The notes under the pieces are model-generated. The model had not been told where the DNA came from. It ran no database searches and saw only the letters and a program-made list of their open reading frames with translations. 64,000 bases of DNA from assembly GCA_009911065.1 (NCBI GenBank), contig QXWR01000029.1, forward strand, positions 1 through 64,000, given 5' to 3'. The position numbers were made by a program, and so were the translations under genes. Positions within the stretch are counted from its first letter, which is position 1, and each line of letters opens with the position of its first letter. This stretch comes from Clostridiaceae bacterium (lineage in GTDB: Bacteria; Bacillota; Clostridia; Lachnospirales; Lachnospiraceae). This document shows positions 8,490 through 17,430 of this stretch, in pieces.

Positions 8490-9269
8490 ATGGTGAGAGT
8501 GATTTTGCACGGATGTAACGGAGCCATGGGAAGGGTGATTTCGGAACTTGCCAAAGAGATGGATTCTATGACAATTGTGGCTGGGATTGATTTGGAGGAC
8601 TTGGGACTTTATGACTATCCAGTTTATCAGAAACTGGAAGATTGTCCAAAAGGAGATGTGACGGTAGATTTTTCTTCGGCAAAAGCAGTAGATCCTTTGT
8701 TAAAAGCATGTGCGGCCTGCAAGATGCCACTGGTGCTGTGTACCACTGGACTTTCAAAAGAACAGATCGATAAGGTGCAGGAGACGTCAAAGGAGACGGC
8801 GATTCTTCGCTCGGCCAATATGTCCCTTGGAATCAATACGCTTTTGCGGGTTTTGGAGGATGCAGCAAAGGCTCTTTTGAAAGCGGGATTTGATGTTGAG
8901 ATTGTGGAGAAGCACCATAACCGGAAGGCAGACGCACCCAGCGGCACAGCCCTTGCGCTGGCAGATGCAGTCAACGAGGCAGCCGACGGGCAGTATCATT
9001 ATACCTATGGCCGTGTGGGACGGCAGCAGAGGGACAAAAAGGAGATCGGGCTTCATGCCGTTCGCTGCGGTACCATGGCCGGAGAACATGAGGTGATTTT
9101 TGCAGGTCCGGACGAGGTGATTACCTTTGGCCATACGGCATATTCCAAGGTGGTTTTTGCCAAAGGAGCTTTGGAGGCTGCTTGTTTTCTTGCAGGAAAG
9201 AAGCCAGGGCTTTACACCATGGGAGATGTGATTGGAGAAGAAGGAGAAGCAGAAGAAACGGGAGCGTAA
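8490..9269 (+). CDS. dapB: 4-hydroxy-tetrahydrodipicolinate reductase
   Basis: NAD(P)H-dependent second enzyme of the diaminopimelate/lysine branch, 259 residues. The N-terminal dinucleotide motif is GCNGAMGRVIS. The catalytic and substrate loop EKHHNRKADAPSGTA appears at about residue 140, and FGHTAYSK near the C-terminus fits the family. The ribosome site GAGGAAAGG precedes the ATG. Translated from the dapA transcript and so subject to the same lysine riboswitch. Confidence 0.97.
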   Translation: MVRVILHGCNGAMGRVISELAKEMDSMTIVAGIDLEDLGLYDYPVYQKLEDCPKGDVTVDFSSAKAVDPLLKACAACKMPLVLCTTGLSKEQIDKVQETSKETAILRSANMSLGINTLLRVLEDAAKALLKAGFDVEIVEKHHNRKADAPSGTALALADAVNEAADGQYHYTYGRVGRQQRDKKEIGLHAVRCGTMAGEHEVIFAGPDEVITFGHTAYSKVVFAKGALEAACFLAGKKPGLYTMGDVIGEEGEAEETGA

Positions 9270-9368
9270 AAATTTTAAAAATAAATTTGCGCTTTGAAAA
9301 TTTTTCCGGATGAAAGAGAGTCATAAAATTGTTTTTCCGAAGCATAATAGGAAGAGTTACGAATGCAG

Positions 9369-9425
9369 TTGTACCGCTATGTGAGCGGATTACAAGTGCT
9401 TTCGAGACTGTCCTTTGACAGGACA
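9369..9425 (+). other. Two leader hairpins upstream of the small lipoprotein gene
   Basis: Between dapB and the lipoprotein gene: a stem-loop TTGTA-CCGCT / AGCGG-TACAA (9369-9395) and a second, TGTCCT / AGGACA (9409-9425), directly before the AAAGGAG ribosome site. Neither has a T run. Their role is unknown; they could shield the ribosome site or stabilise the RNA. Confidence 0.4.
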
Positions 9426-9448
9426 ACAAATGAAAGGAGAACAGGATT

Positions 9449-9796
9449 ATGAAAAAGATCCGGATTTCGGCTTTGTTTCTGCTTATGCTTCTCGTATTTT
9501 CCCTGACCGCCTGTGGAGACAATACAAATAGTGGAACTTCCATGGAAAGTTCTGCCAGCGCCGGTACTTCAGGAACCGTTGGCACTTCGGGAAGTTCCGG
9601 TACCACAGGAAGTTCCGGGGTCTCCAATGGGTCCAATGCTTCCCAGGGACCTGGCAGCGGCACAGCCAATGGGACTTCCGGTTCCGTTCAGGAGAGCAGC
9701 AAAGGTGTAATTGACGGTCTGGTGGATGATGTGGAGCAGGGTGTTGAGGATTTGACTGGTGAGACCACATCAAGAGCTTCGGACGAGAGTAAATAA
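9449..9796 (+). CDS. Small Ser/Gly/Thr-rich lipoprotein
   Basis: A 115-residue predicted lipoprotein. The signal peptide MKKIRISALFLLMLLVF leads to the lipobox LTAC, so Cys22 would be lipidated and the protein held on the outer face of the membrane. Residues 25-85 are a low-complexity Ser/Gly/Thr linker with TSGSSGTTGSSG-like runs. The last 30 residues form an acidic amphipathic stretch (GLVDDVEQGVEDLTGE). No enzymatic domain is visible. The ribosome site AAAGGAG is clear and a strong terminator follows, so it is probably a single-gene unit. Function unknown. Confidence 0.85.
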   Translation: MKKIRISALFLLMLLVFSLTACGDNTNSGTSMESSASAGTSGTVGTSGSSGTTGSSGVSNGSNASQGPGSGTANGTSGSVQESSKGVIDGLVDDVEQGVEDLTGETTSRASDESK

Positions 9797-9807
9797 GTGA
9801 GTAAAGG

Positions 9808-9845
9808 AACACCAGACAGGGACTTTTCCAGTCTGGTGTTTTTTT
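9808..9845 (+). terminator. Terminator of the lipoprotein gene
   Basis: Perfect 10-bp stem AACACCAGAC (9808-9817) with GTCTGGTGTT (9831-9840), followed by T residues to 9845. The rest of the 360-base gap up to the next gene is AT-rich, with only a weak TGTCTGA/TCAGACA repeat near 9850-9880 and the promoter at 10109. Confidence 0.9.
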
Positions 9846-10108
9846 AGAGTATGTCTGACGGAAAGCAATTTTCAGACACACGCAAAAGAGTGGATAAATA
9901 TGACGAAAAAAATGGGTTGTTTGTTGGGAAACCCGTTAAAAAGGCATAAAAACAGACAAGGGATACTGGAATGAAGAAGATTGTACAAAAAGCTGCATAT
10001 AGAAACAAAGAAATGGGGCAGGATATTTTGTAAAAAGATATAAGAAAAGGAAAGAAACAAAAGACAGGAAAAATTTCTGTCGGTTTTCTGAACATTTTGA
10101 AAACTCTA

Positions 10109-10137
10109 TTGTACTCTTTTCCGGAGTGTGATATAAT
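10109..10137 (+). promoter_or_regulatory. Promoter of the PAP2 phosphatase gene
   Basis: TTGTAC, 17 bases, TATAAT. The transcription start would be near 10144, only about 11 bases before ATG 10155. Confidence 0.75.
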
Positions 10138-10154
10138 CCCGGAAAAGTAAATTT

Positions 10155-10838
10155 ATGGTAGTGAGGCGAAGTCAAGTGAAGAACTTGTTAAAGAAGTATG
10201 GCCATATTTGGGCCTTGGGTTATGGATTTATTTATTTGCCGTGGTTTTTTCATCTGGAGCGGACTGTAGTGCGGGATTATACGGTGATGCATGTGAAACT
10301 GGATGATTTTATCCCTTTTAATGAATATTTTATCGTGCCATATTTGTTTTGGTTTGTATATGTTTCCGGGGCTGTTTTATATTTTTTCTTTACCAGCAGA
10401 CAGGAATATTACCGGCTGTGTACCTTTTTATTTACTGGCATGACCATCAGCCTTTTGATCTGCACCTTTTTTCCAAACGGCACAGATCTTCGGGTGCCGG
10501 TAGACCCGGAGAAAAATCTCTGCAGTTTTCTGGTTTCCTTGGTTCATTCGGCAGATACGTCTACCAATGTGTTTCCCAGCATTCATGTGTATAATTCTCT
10601 GGGAGTGTATGTGGCAGTCCGGAAAAGTGCGTTGCTGCAGAACCGGAAGGCTCTTTTGAGAGGATGTTTTGTGATGACAGCAGCAATCAGTCTTTCCACT
10701 GTGTTTTTAAAGCAGCATTCGGCCATTGATGTAACTGGAGCTATGATTTTGGCCTATGTGGTGTATCCGTTTGTGTATGGGGAAGACTATGCCGGCAGCA
10801 GAAAACCAGTGCGCCGGAAAGTTCTGGTTAGAGATTAG
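10155..10838 (+). CDS. PAP2-family membrane phosphatase
   Basis: An integral membrane protein of 227 residues with about six hydrophobic segments and the PAP2 phosphatase motifs. NVFPSIHVYNSL (PSxH block, about residues 138-149) supplies a catalytic histidine. STVFLKQHSAIDVTGA (about 178-193) carries the second histidine and aspartate. Such enzymes hydrolyse lipid phosphates or polyprenyl diphosphates at the membrane. The start is uncertain. ATG 10155 leaves almost no leader after the predicted promoter, whereas GTG 10176 has GAGG at a 9-base distance and could be the true start. The neighbouring lipid kinase suggests shared lipid-phosphate chemistry. Confidence 0.85.
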   Translation: MVVRRSQVKNLLKKYGHIWALGYGFIYLPWFFHLERTVVRDYTVMHVKLDDFIPFNEYFIVPYLFWFVYVSGAVLYFFFTSRQEYYRLCTFLFTGMTISLLICTFFPNGTDLRVPVDPEKNLCSFLVSLVHSADTSTNVFPSIHVYNSLGVYVAVRKSALLQNRKALLRGCFVMTAAISLSTVFLKQHSAIDVTGAMILAYVVYPFVYGEDYAGSRKPVRRKVLVRD

Positions 10839-10889
10839 AAATAATACAGATATTTTATATAAATTTTCTTAGGCATTTTTGAGATTTTA

Positions 10890-10898
10890 TGATATAAT
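10890..10898 (+). promoter_or_regulatory. Extended -10 promoter of the lipid kinase gene
   Basis: TGATATAAT, an extended -10 box (TGnTATAAT) in an AT-rich gap, about 30 bases upstream of the kinase ATG. No good -35 is visible. Confidence 0.5.
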
Positions 10899-10927
10899 TT
10901 TTAATAGTAATGGATTTGGAGGTTTCC

Positions 10928-11872
10928 ATGTACTATTTTATCGTGAATCCAAGTGCCAATGGGGGTCATGGGGAAAAAGTATGGAGAAAACTGGAACGTC
11001 GGCTGCTGTATTTGGGAATTGAGTATAAGGCGCTGGTGACAAGAGCGCCGGGGGATGCGGCAATGTATGCTGCCTGTTTAAACGAACAGGAGCAAAAGCC
11101 GTTGGTCATTGTGGCAGTTGGCGGAGACGGGACGGTCAATGAGGTTTTAAACGGATTGTCTTTTGAGGGACAGGTTACGATTGGGTATATTCCGGTTGGC
11201 GGGGGGAATGATTTTGCTCGCAGTTTAAAGCTGCCTCGCAACCCAGGGAAATGCCTTAGACGGATTTTAGACTCCAGATGTCATATCTGGCTGGATTACG
11301 GTGTTTTATCGTATACGAATACATCGCCGGTTCACCGGCGGTTTGCGGTCAGCAGCGGCATGGGACTGGATGCCGCCATGTGTGTGGACCGGCTGGAATT
11401 TCAAAAGAGAACAAAGAAAGACCAAAAGAGCAGAAGAAGGTTTGGGATTCCAGGCCGTCTGGTCTGTGCTGTTTTGGGAATCCGGCAGTTTTTCCGGACC
11501 AGGCCGGTGAAAGGGTATCTGATTCTGGACGGAATACGAAAAGTGGAATTTAACCACATTTATTTTATTTCTGCTCACATTCACCCTTATGAAAGCGGCG
11601 GTTTCCGCTTTGCGCCGAAAGCAGACGGAAGCGATGGACTTTTGGAAGTGTGTGTGGTCCACAATTCTTCCCGAATGGGTCTGATTCCAGTGCTGGTTGA
11701 TGCTTTCCTAGGCAAGACGGCCTCTCACCGGGGAGTGCGGTTTTATTGCTGTCGGGAGGCGCAGATTCATGTGGAAAAGCCGGTGCCAGTTCATGCAGAC
11801 GGAGAGAACTGCTATGTTCAGACCGACATCCATGTGCGGTGTATTGAGAAGAACATTCGGATGCTGGTATAA
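10928..11872 (+). CDS. Diacylglycerol/lipid kinase (YegS/DagK type)
   Basis: A 314-residue lipid kinase of the DagK/YegS/BmrU family, which phosphorylates diacylglycerol or related lipids using ATP. VNPSANGG opens the protein. The catalytic and nucleotide loop GGDGTVNEVLNG is at about residues 63-74, and PVGGGNDFAR follows. The C-terminal beta-sandwich (HADGENCY) is typical. ATG 10928 is chosen because TTTGGAGG precedes it at good spacing; an upstream in-frame ATG at 10910 overlaps this site. Its substrate is inferred only from family. Confidence 0.9.
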   Translation: MYYFIVNPSANGGHGEKVWRKLERRLLYLGIEYKALVTRAPGDAAMYAACLNEQEQKPLVIVAVGGDGTVNEVLNGLSFEGQVTIGYIPVGGGNDFARSLKLPRNPGKCLRRILDSRCHIWLDYGVLSYTNTSPVHRRFAVSSGMGLDAAMCVDRLEFQKRTKKDQKSRRRFGIPGRLVCAVLGIRQFFRTRPVKGYLILDGIRKVEFNHIYFISAHIHPYESGGFRFAPKADGSDGLLEVCVVHNSSRMGLIPVLVDAFLGKTASHRGVRFYCCREAQIHVEKPVPVHADGENCYVQTDIHVRCIEKNIRMLV

Positions 11873-11952
11873 TCGGTTTATAAGTATCTTTGTCGGAATA
11901 GAAAGATATTTAAAACAAAAAGAGGATTTTGTGGAATTGAAGGAGAACAGAG

Positions 11953-12432
11953 ATGCGAATTGGACAAGGATATGATGTACACCGGCTGGTAAAAGGGCGG
12001 GATTTGATTCTTGGGGGTGTACACATCCCCTTTGAAAAAGGTTTGCTTGGACATTCGGATGCAGATGTGCTGGTTCATGGGATCATGGACGCTCTTTTGG
12101 GTGCGGCTGCTTTGGGGGATATTGGACAGCATTTTCCAGATACCGATGAAGCCTATAAAGGGATTTCCAGCATAGTGCTTTTGCGGCATACAAAAGATTT
12201 GCTGCAAAAGCATGGTTATCAGGTGGGGAATATTGACGCCACCATTGTGGCCCAAAGGCCAAAGTTAGCACCCTACCGGTTGGAGATGGAGGAGAATATT
12301 GCCGCGGCTCTAGGGATTGAGAAGAATGCAGTAAATGTAAAGGCAACCACAGAAGAAGGTCTTGGATTTACCGGCAGCGGGGAGGGGATGGCAGCCTGGG
12401 CCGTAGCTTTGATTAAGAGGGAAGAGAACTAA
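11953..12432 (+). CDS. ispF: 2-C-methyl-D-erythritol 2,4-cyclodiphosphate synthase
   Basis: MEP-pathway enzyme that cyclises CDP-methylerythritol 2-phosphate with release of CMP, on the way to isoprenoids. At 159 residues it has the full family length. The metal-binding start GYDVHRL, the [17 protein letters not shown] block and DIGQHFPD are all present, as is the C-terminal [20 protein letters not shown] precedes the ATG. It heads a tight run with cysS, mrnC and rlmB. Confidence 0.97.
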   Translation: MRIGQGYDVHRLVKGRDLILGGVHIPFEKGLLGHSDADVLVHGIMDALLGAAALGDIGQHFPDTDEAYKGISSIVLLRHTKDLLQKHGYQVGNIDATIVAQRPKLAPYRLEMEENIAAALGIEKNAVNVKATTEEGLGFTGSGEGMAAWAVALIKREEN

Positions 12433-12517
12433 CCCAATCCGAGAAGATCTGTGGATTTGAGAGATAGGACCATATGTCCGAAGAAGCTGGGGGAAAATGG
12501 GAAAAGGAGAGTAAATT

Positions 12518-13972
12518 ATGAAAATCTTTAACACTTTGACCAGGAGAAAAGAGGAATTTGTGCCTCTTGAGCCAGGAAAGGTGAAGATGTATGTGTGTGG
12601 TCCCACTGTGTACAATTTTATTCACATTGGAAATGCCCGCCCGATGATTGTGTTTGACACAGTTCGGAGATATTTTGAGTATAAGGGGTATGAGGTCAAC
12701 TATGTGTCCAATTTCACGGATGTAGATGACAAGATTATCAAAAAAGCGCTGGAAGAGGGAGTGGATTCAGAGGTCATTTCTTCCCGTTACATTGAAGAGT
12801 GCAAAAAGGATATGGAAGGCATGAATGTAAAACCTGCCACAGTCCACCCAAAAGCTACCTTAGAAATCGCAGGAATGCTGGAGATGATTCAGGTTTTGAT
12901 TGACAAAGGCCATGCTTATGCGGCTCCAGACGGGACGGTTTATTTTCGGACTTCCTCTTTTAAGGATTATGGGAAATTGTCTCACAAGAACTTAGAGGAG
13001 CTTCAGTCTGGATTTAGGGAGATTAAAGTGACGGGGGAAGAGGGAAAAGAAGACCCGTCGGATTTTGTCCTGTGGAAGCCTAAGAAGGAGGGAGAGCCTT
13101 TTTGGGAGTCTGTCTGGTGTCAGGGGCGTCCAGGATGGCATATTGAGTGTTCGGTTATGGCTAAGAAATACCTGGGAGATTCCATCGACATTCACGCAGG
13201 AGGGGAAGATTTGGTATTTCCACACCACGAGAATGAGATTGCCCAGTCCGAAGCAGCCAGCGGGAAGCCTTTTGCCCGGTATTGGATGCACAATGCCTTT
13301 TTAAATACAGAAAAGAATGGCCATGTGCAGAAAATGTCAAAGTCATTGGGGAATTTCTTTACGGTGAGGGAGATCAGTGAAAGGTATGATCTTCAGGTTC
13401 TGCGGTTTTTCATGCTGAGCGCTCACTATCGGAGTCCTTTAAATTTCAGCGCAGATTTGATGGAAGCTTCCAAAAACAGTTTGGAACGGATTCTTACGGC
13501 TGCTGACCGGTTAAGAGACGCTAAGGAAGCGGCAGCTCGGAAGAGGACAGAGGCAGGTGTTACTGGGTCCGGGGATGGGATGAATCCCAAGGAGGAGGCT
13601 TACGCACAGGAGGCGAAGGTGCTTGTGGCCAAGTATGAGGCTGCCATGGAAGATGACTTTAACACTGCAGATGGGGTTTCCGTCATTTTTGAGCTGGTGA
13701 AGCTTTCCAACACCACAGTTTCCGGCGACAGCAGCCCTTCTTACATTGCTTTTATGGAAAAGACGCTCCATACCTTGTGCGATGTGCTGGGAATCATTAC
13801 GGTCAGGAAGACTGAGGTTTTGGAAGAAGAGATTGAGGATTTGATTCGCCAGCGGCAGGAGGCCAGGAAAATGAAGAATTTTTCATTGGCAGATGAGATT
13901 CGTGGGAAGCTTTTGGACATGGGAATCGTTCTGGAAGATACCAGAGAGGGCGTTAAATGGAAGAAAGCATGA
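12518..13972 (+). CDS. cysS: Cysteinyl-tRNA synthetase
   Basis: Class I aminoacyl-tRNA synthetase of 484 residues that charges tRNA-Cys. The zinc cysteine and HIGH region read [16 protein letters not shown] (about 28-43), the zinc site continues with [33 protein letters not shown] is the family block, and KMSKSLGN is the second ATP motif. The C-terminal helical anticodon region is complete. AAAGGAG lies before the ATG. Its stop codon overlaps the start region of mrnC. Confidence 0.98.
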   Translation: MKIFNTLTRRKEEFVPLEPGKVKMYVCGPTVYNFIHIGNARPMIVFDTVRRYFEYKGYEVNYVSNFTDVDDKIIKKALEEGVDSEVISSRYIEECKKDMEGMNVKPATVHPKATLEIAGMLEMIQVLIDKGHAYAAPDGTVYFRTSSFKDYGKLSHKNLEELQSGFREIKVTGEEGKEDPSDFVLWKPKKEGEPFWESVWCQGRPGWHIECSVMAKKYLGDSIDIHAGGEDLVFPHHENEIAQSEAASGKPFARYWMHNAFLNTEKNGHVQKMSKSLGNFFTVREISERYDLQVLRFFMLSAHYRSPLNFSADLMEASKNSLERILTAADRLRDAKEAAARKRTEAGVTGSGDGMNPKEEAYAQEAKVLVAKYEAAMEDDFNTADGVSVIFELVKLSNTTVSGDSSPSYIAFMEKTLHTLCDVLGIITVRKTEVLEEEIEDLIRQRQEARKMKNFSLADEIRGKLLDMGIVLEDTREGVKWKKA

Positions 13973-14388
13973 TCCGTCAGATTTTGGAGCTTCCTAAGGT
14001 AGAGGCAGGGGAGTATTCTTCCCTTGCCCTTGCCTATATTGGAGATGCGGTCTACGAGGTGGTGATTCGGACCAAGGTTATGAGCCAGGGAAATATGCAG
14101 GTTCACAAAATGCACAAAAAAAGTGCGGCATTGGTGAAAGCCCCGGCTCAGGCCGCTATGATTCGGTTACTTATGGAAGAGCTTTCCCCGGAGGAGGAGA
14201 CCGTGTACCGGCGGGGGCGCAATGCCAAGTCTGGAACTATGGCCAAACATGCCACTATGACTGAGTACCGGATGGCTACTGGTTTTGAGGCGCTTCTTGG
14301 CTATTTGTATCTGACAGGGCGCAGCGGGCGTCTTTTGGAGCTGGTTGGAAACGGATTAAAAAAGATGGGGGATTGCCATGAGGTATGA
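13957..14388 (+). CDS. mrnC: Mini-ribonuclease III
   Basis: A 143-residue dimeric RNase III catalytic domain without a double-stranded RNA-binding domain, which matures 23S rRNA in Firmicutes. The signature LALAYIGDAVYEVVIRTKV is at about residues 23-41, and the C-terminal TGFEALLGYLYLTGR holds the second acidic cluster. The reading frame overlaps the end of cysS. ATG 13957 gives a 16-base overlap; an in-frame ATG at 13969 forms an ATGA overlap with the cysS stop and is an equally good start. The cysS-mrnC-rlmB order is common in Firmicutes. Confidence 0.94.
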   Translation: MEESMIRQILELPKVEAGEYSSLALAYIGDAVYEVVIRTKVMSQGNMQVHKMHKKSAALVKAPAQAAMIRLLMEELSPEEETVYRRGRNAKSGTMAKHATMTEYRMATGFEALLGYLYLTGRSGRLLELVGNGLKKMGDCHEV

Positions 14389-15121
14389 GGAGATGACCAT
14401 TGAAGGAAGGAATGCAGTGTTAGAGGCATTTCGTTCCGGACGGACGGTGGATAAGCTGTATGTGCAGGACGGCTTAAAGGATGGTCCGATTTTAACCATT
14501 ACCAGGGAGGCCAAAAAGCAGGGGACAATCCTTCGCTTTGTCTCCAAAGAACGGATGGACCAAATGTCTGACACTGGAAAGCATCAGGGGGTGATTGCCC
14601 AGGCAGCTGCCTATGCCTATGCTCAGGTGGAGGATATTTTAAAGGCAGCAGAGGACAAAGGAGAAGATCCTTTTATTTTCCTTTTGGATGGCATTGAAGA
14701 TCCTCATAATTTAGGAGCCATTATCCGTACCGCTAATTTGGCGGGAGCACATGGGGTAATTCTTCCCAAGCACCGGGCGGCTGGTTTGACGCCGGTGGTG
14801 GCGCGGACATCTGCCGGAGCGCTGAACTATACGCCGGTGGCGAAAGTGACCAATTTGACGGCGACCATGGAAGATTTGAAGAAGCGGGGAATGTGGTTTG
14901 TCTGTGCTGCCATGGATGGGGAAGTGATGTATCGGTTGAATCTGACTGGACCCATTGGGTTGGTGATTGGAAATGAAGGCAGCGGGGTCAGCCGTCTGGT
15001 GGGAGAGCGGTGTGATTTGACAGCAGCTATTCCTATGAAAGGCGATATTGATTCCCTCAATGCCTCTGTGGCCGCTGGAGTGCTGGCCTATGAGGTGGTA
15101 AGACAGCGAATGGGAGTTTAA
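14378..15121 (+). CDS. rlmB: 23S rRNA (guanosine-2'-O-)-methyltransferase RlmB-like (SpoU family)
   Basis: SPOUT-fold 2'-O-methyltransferase of 247 residues. The N-terminal substrate-binding domain (about 1-80) starts EEMTIEGRNAVLEAFRSGR. The knot domain shows LDGIEDPHNLGAIIRTA, VVARTSAGAL and VIGNEGSGVSRLV, then SLNASVAAGVLAYE for cofactor binding. It overlaps mrnC by 11 bases and is translationally coupled. The exact modified nucleotide (G2251) is taken from the family. Confidence 0.92.
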   Translation: MRYEEMTIEGRNAVLEAFRSGRTVDKLYVQDGLKDGPILTITREAKKQGTILRFVSKERMDQMSDTGKHQGVIAQAAAYAYAQVEDILKAAEDKGEDPFIFLLDGIEDPHNLGAIIRTANLAGAHGVILPKHRAAGLTPVVARTSAGALNYTPVAKVTNLTATMEDLKKRGMWFVCAAMDGEVMYRLNLTGPIGLVIGNEGSGVSRLVGERCDLTAAIPMKGDIDSLNASVAAGVLAYEVVRQRMGV

Positions 15122-15141
15122 GGGGAAAGGGGCGTTACAGG

Positions 15142-15978
15142 ATAAAATATCAGAAAAAAGCAGCAGCGCTGCTGGCGGCCGTTTTTTTGTCTATGCTGTC
15201 AGCGGCGGTGGTTCTGGCTGCCCAAAAAGAGCAGGCAGTCATCGATGGATCACAGTCTTTTCACGGCTATGTGATGGTCCAGTATACGGGAAAGAATCCC
15301 AAAATCAAAGTACAGGTCATTAAAAATACTGCCTATACTTATGATTTGAATGCCAGAGATGCCTTTGAGGTATACCCTTTTACAGAGGGAAATGGGGTTT
15401 ATGTGGTAAAAGTATTTGAACATGTGGGCAGAGATCAATATGCCCAGTTATTGAGTCAGTCAATCTTTGTGTCTTTAATCAATGAGTTTGTTCCATTTTT
15501 ATATCCAAATCAGTATGTGAATTTTCATTCAGACAGCAGGGCGGTAAAGTTAGCCTGTGAATTGGCCGAGGGAAAGGATTCTCTAGGAAAAACAGCGGCT
15601 GTGTATGATTATGTGGTAGAAAACATTTGTTATGATTATGAAAAAGCGAAAAATGTCCAAAGCGGGTATTTGCCGAATGTAGATGAAACTCTTAGGTCAA
15701 AAAAGGGAATTTGTCTGGATTACGCTGCTTTGATGACGGCAATGCTTCGTTCTTTGCACATTCCGGCTAAGTTAGTGGTGGGATACACAGGTGAATTGTA
15801 TCATGCCTGGGTAAGTGTGTATTTGGAGGAAGAAGGATGGATTGACAATCTGTTTTATTTTAATGGGAAGGAATGGGTTTTTATGGACCCAACGTTTCTG
15901 TCTTCTGGAAAGAAGAGCCGTGAAGTTCGGGAGTATGTGGGGAATCGGGAGAATTATTACGAAAGATATTGTTATTGA
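15142..15978 (+). CDS. Secreted transglutaminase-like protein, probable ATA start
   Basis: An exported protein with a papain-like transglutaminase core. The catalytic triad is visible as Cys191 (KKGICLDYAA), His221 (LYHAWVSVY) and Asp249 (VFMDPTF). The only signal peptide that fits begins KYQKKAAALLAAV and runs to about VVLAA, and the codon before it is ATA at 15142. AAAGGGG ends 9 bases before that ATA. No ATG, GTG or TTG lies in frame between the upstream stop (15091) and TTG 15187, which falls inside the hydrophobic core. So either ATA is used or an ATG has been lost. It lies 20 bases after rlmB, probably cotranscribed. Substrate unknown; such domains act as proteases, transamidases or structural folds at the cell surface. 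Confidence 0.8.
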   Translation: MKYQKKAAALLAAVFLSMLSAAVVLAAQKEQAVIDGSQSFHGYVMVQYTGKNPKIKVQVIKNTAYTYDLNARDAFEVYPFTEGNGVYVVKVFEHVGRDQYAQLLSQSIFVSLINEFVPFLYPNQYVNFHSDSRAVKLACELAEGKDSLGKTAAVYDYVVENICYDYEKAKNVQSGYLPNVDETLRSKKGICLDYAALMTAMLRSLHIPAKLVVGYTGELYHAWVSVYLEEEGWIDNLFYFNGKEWVFMDPTFLSSGKKSREVREYVGNRENYYERYCY

Positions 15979-16070
15979 CAAAAGGGAAATCCATAAAACC
16001 GGAATTTTGGTATTTTGATGAAATGAGATATGGGATTTTGGCAGATGATGAAGGGAAAAAGGAGAAGGAA

Positions 16071-17093
16071 ATGAGAAAGCGCAGGACCCATGAATGGGAT
16101 GAGGAAAGGATGGCAGGTTTTTGCCTTCAGGTATCTTTATTTTTACAAGCCGGAATTTCCCTCTCAGATGGTTTGGAGTCCATGGCCCAGGAGGCAGAGG
16201 AAGACCAGGAAATGTTAGGTCGGCTTTTTCGGGGCGTGAAATCGGGAGCGCTCTTTTCGGATGTTTTGGAGAAGGAGGGAATTTTTCCTTCTCTGGTGAC
16301 AGCTATGGTGAAAAATGGTCAGGAGAACGGGGAGTTAAAACAGAGACTCGGACAGCTGGCTGCTTTTTACAAAAGAGAAGCTAAAAGGAAAAGACAGATT
16401 GTGGATGGGTGGATTACTTCTGGAGGGATGGCTGCGTCATTTTTGATTGTGTTGTTTATTTTATTTACTCAGGTTCTTCCGGTTTTTGAACCGGTTTATG
16501 TGCAGATGGGCATGAGAATGCCGCGGATTTTTCAGGTGGTTTCTTTGGCGGGAGGAATTGTTTGCGGGGGAGGTTTGATTTGTGGGGGGATGGCAGTGGT
16601 GATTCTCTCTGCTTCCCAAGGTTCGTTAGCAGAACCAGTGAGAAGATGGGTGAGAAGGAAAAGCAAGATTTGGAGGGCAGAGTCTGGACGGCGGTTTGCA
16701 TTGGTTTTGGCTATGGCTTTAAAAAATTGTTTGGAGTTGGAAGCTTCTGTTTGGCTGGCGTGGGAGGAAGGAGGTTTTCAGGGGATTCCAGGGGATTTAA
16801 AAACCTGCATTCAAAGGATTCAGAAAGAGGCAGGCAGTTTGGATGGAATCGGGGAAGCGGGAAGATTTGGCCGCTATCACCTTTTGATGATTCAGGGAGG
16901 TATGCACAGCGGACCGTTAGATGGGATTATGGAGGAGATTGCAAAAGATTATGAACAGCAGGCAGAGAGGCTGAGAACTCAGTTATTGGTTTGGATAGAA
17001 CCGATTTTAGGAGGGATTTTTGCAGGCGGAACGGGATTTGTTCTTTTGTGTGTCATGCTTCCTCTGGCTGGAGTGGTGGCAGGTATGGGATGA
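16071..17093 (+). CDS. Type II secretion/type IV pilus F-family platform protein (GspF/ComGB/PilC-like)
   Basis: A 340-residue polytopic protein with two T2SSF-type helical domains. The first (about 10-130) contains FCLQVSLFLQAGISLSDGLE and VKNGQENGEL; the second (about 205-315) contains FALVLAMALKNCLELEASV and the matching GGMHSGPLDGIMEEIA. Membrane helices lie between them and at the C-terminus. The protein would anchor a pseudopilus at the inner face of the membrane. ATG 16071 is preferred because AAAGGAGAAGG lies directly upstream; the frame is open to 15969. The four genes that follow look like small pilin-type or accessory proteins, but there is no assembly ATPase nearby. Confidence 0.85.
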   Translation: MRKRRTHEWDEERMAGFCLQVSLFLQAGISLSDGLESMAQEAEEDQEMLGRLFRGVKSGALFSDVLEKEGIFPSLVTAMVKNGQENGELKQRLGQLAAFYKREAKRKRQIVDGWITSGGMAASFLIVLFILFTQVLPVFEPVYVQMGMRMPRIFQVVSLAGGIVCGGGLICGGMAVVILSASQGSLAEPVRRWVRRKSKIWRAESGRRFALVLAMALKNCLELEASVWLAWEEGGFQGIPGDLKTCIQRIQKEAGSLDGIGEAGRFGRYHLLMIQGGMHSGPLDGIMEEIAKDYEQQAERLRTQLLVWIEPILGGIFAGGTGFVLLCVMLPLAGVVAGMG

Positions 17094-17115
17094 GATTAGA
17101 AAGAAGGAGAAAAAT

Positions 17116-17430
17116 ATGGGAAAAAAATATAATTCCAAATTAGTGGCAGTAGTTTTTTGTTCCATGGTTTTGTTTTCTGCGGGAATCGGAGGGTTTTTGG
17201 CTGGTATGGATTTTCTTGTGGCACGTGTCCAGGAGGAAGGGTCCAAAAGGCTGCAGGAGGACCTTGTAAGGGCATGTGTTCGATGTTATGTGGCTGAGGG
17301 GCAGTATCCTCCCGATGTTTTGTATTTAAAAGAACATTATAAGGTGTCTTTTCCAGAGGAGATGTATATGGTATTTTACGACCGTTTTGCTTCCAATGTG
17401 ATGCCGGAGATTGTTGTATGCCTACTTTGA
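17116..17430 (+). CDS. Small membrane-anchored protein of the pseudopilus-like operon
   Basis: A 104-residue protein with one N-terminal hydrophobic helix (about residues 8-30, VAVVFCSMVLFSAGIGGFL). A short extracytoplasmic part includes CVRCYVAEGQYPPDVLYLKE. The ALEGQYP-type stretch, a helix followed by a short Tyr-Pro loop, resembles pseudopilin globular starts, but there is no canonical prepilin cleavage motif (G/FTxxE). AAGGAG precedes ATG 17116. It overlaps the next gene by 13 bases. No confident family. Confidence 0.75.
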   Translation: MGKKYNSKLVAVVFCSMVLFSAGIGGFLAGMDFLVARVQEEGSKRLQEDLVRACVRCYVAEGQYPPDVLYLKEHYKVSFPEEMYMVFYDRFASNVMPEIVVCLL

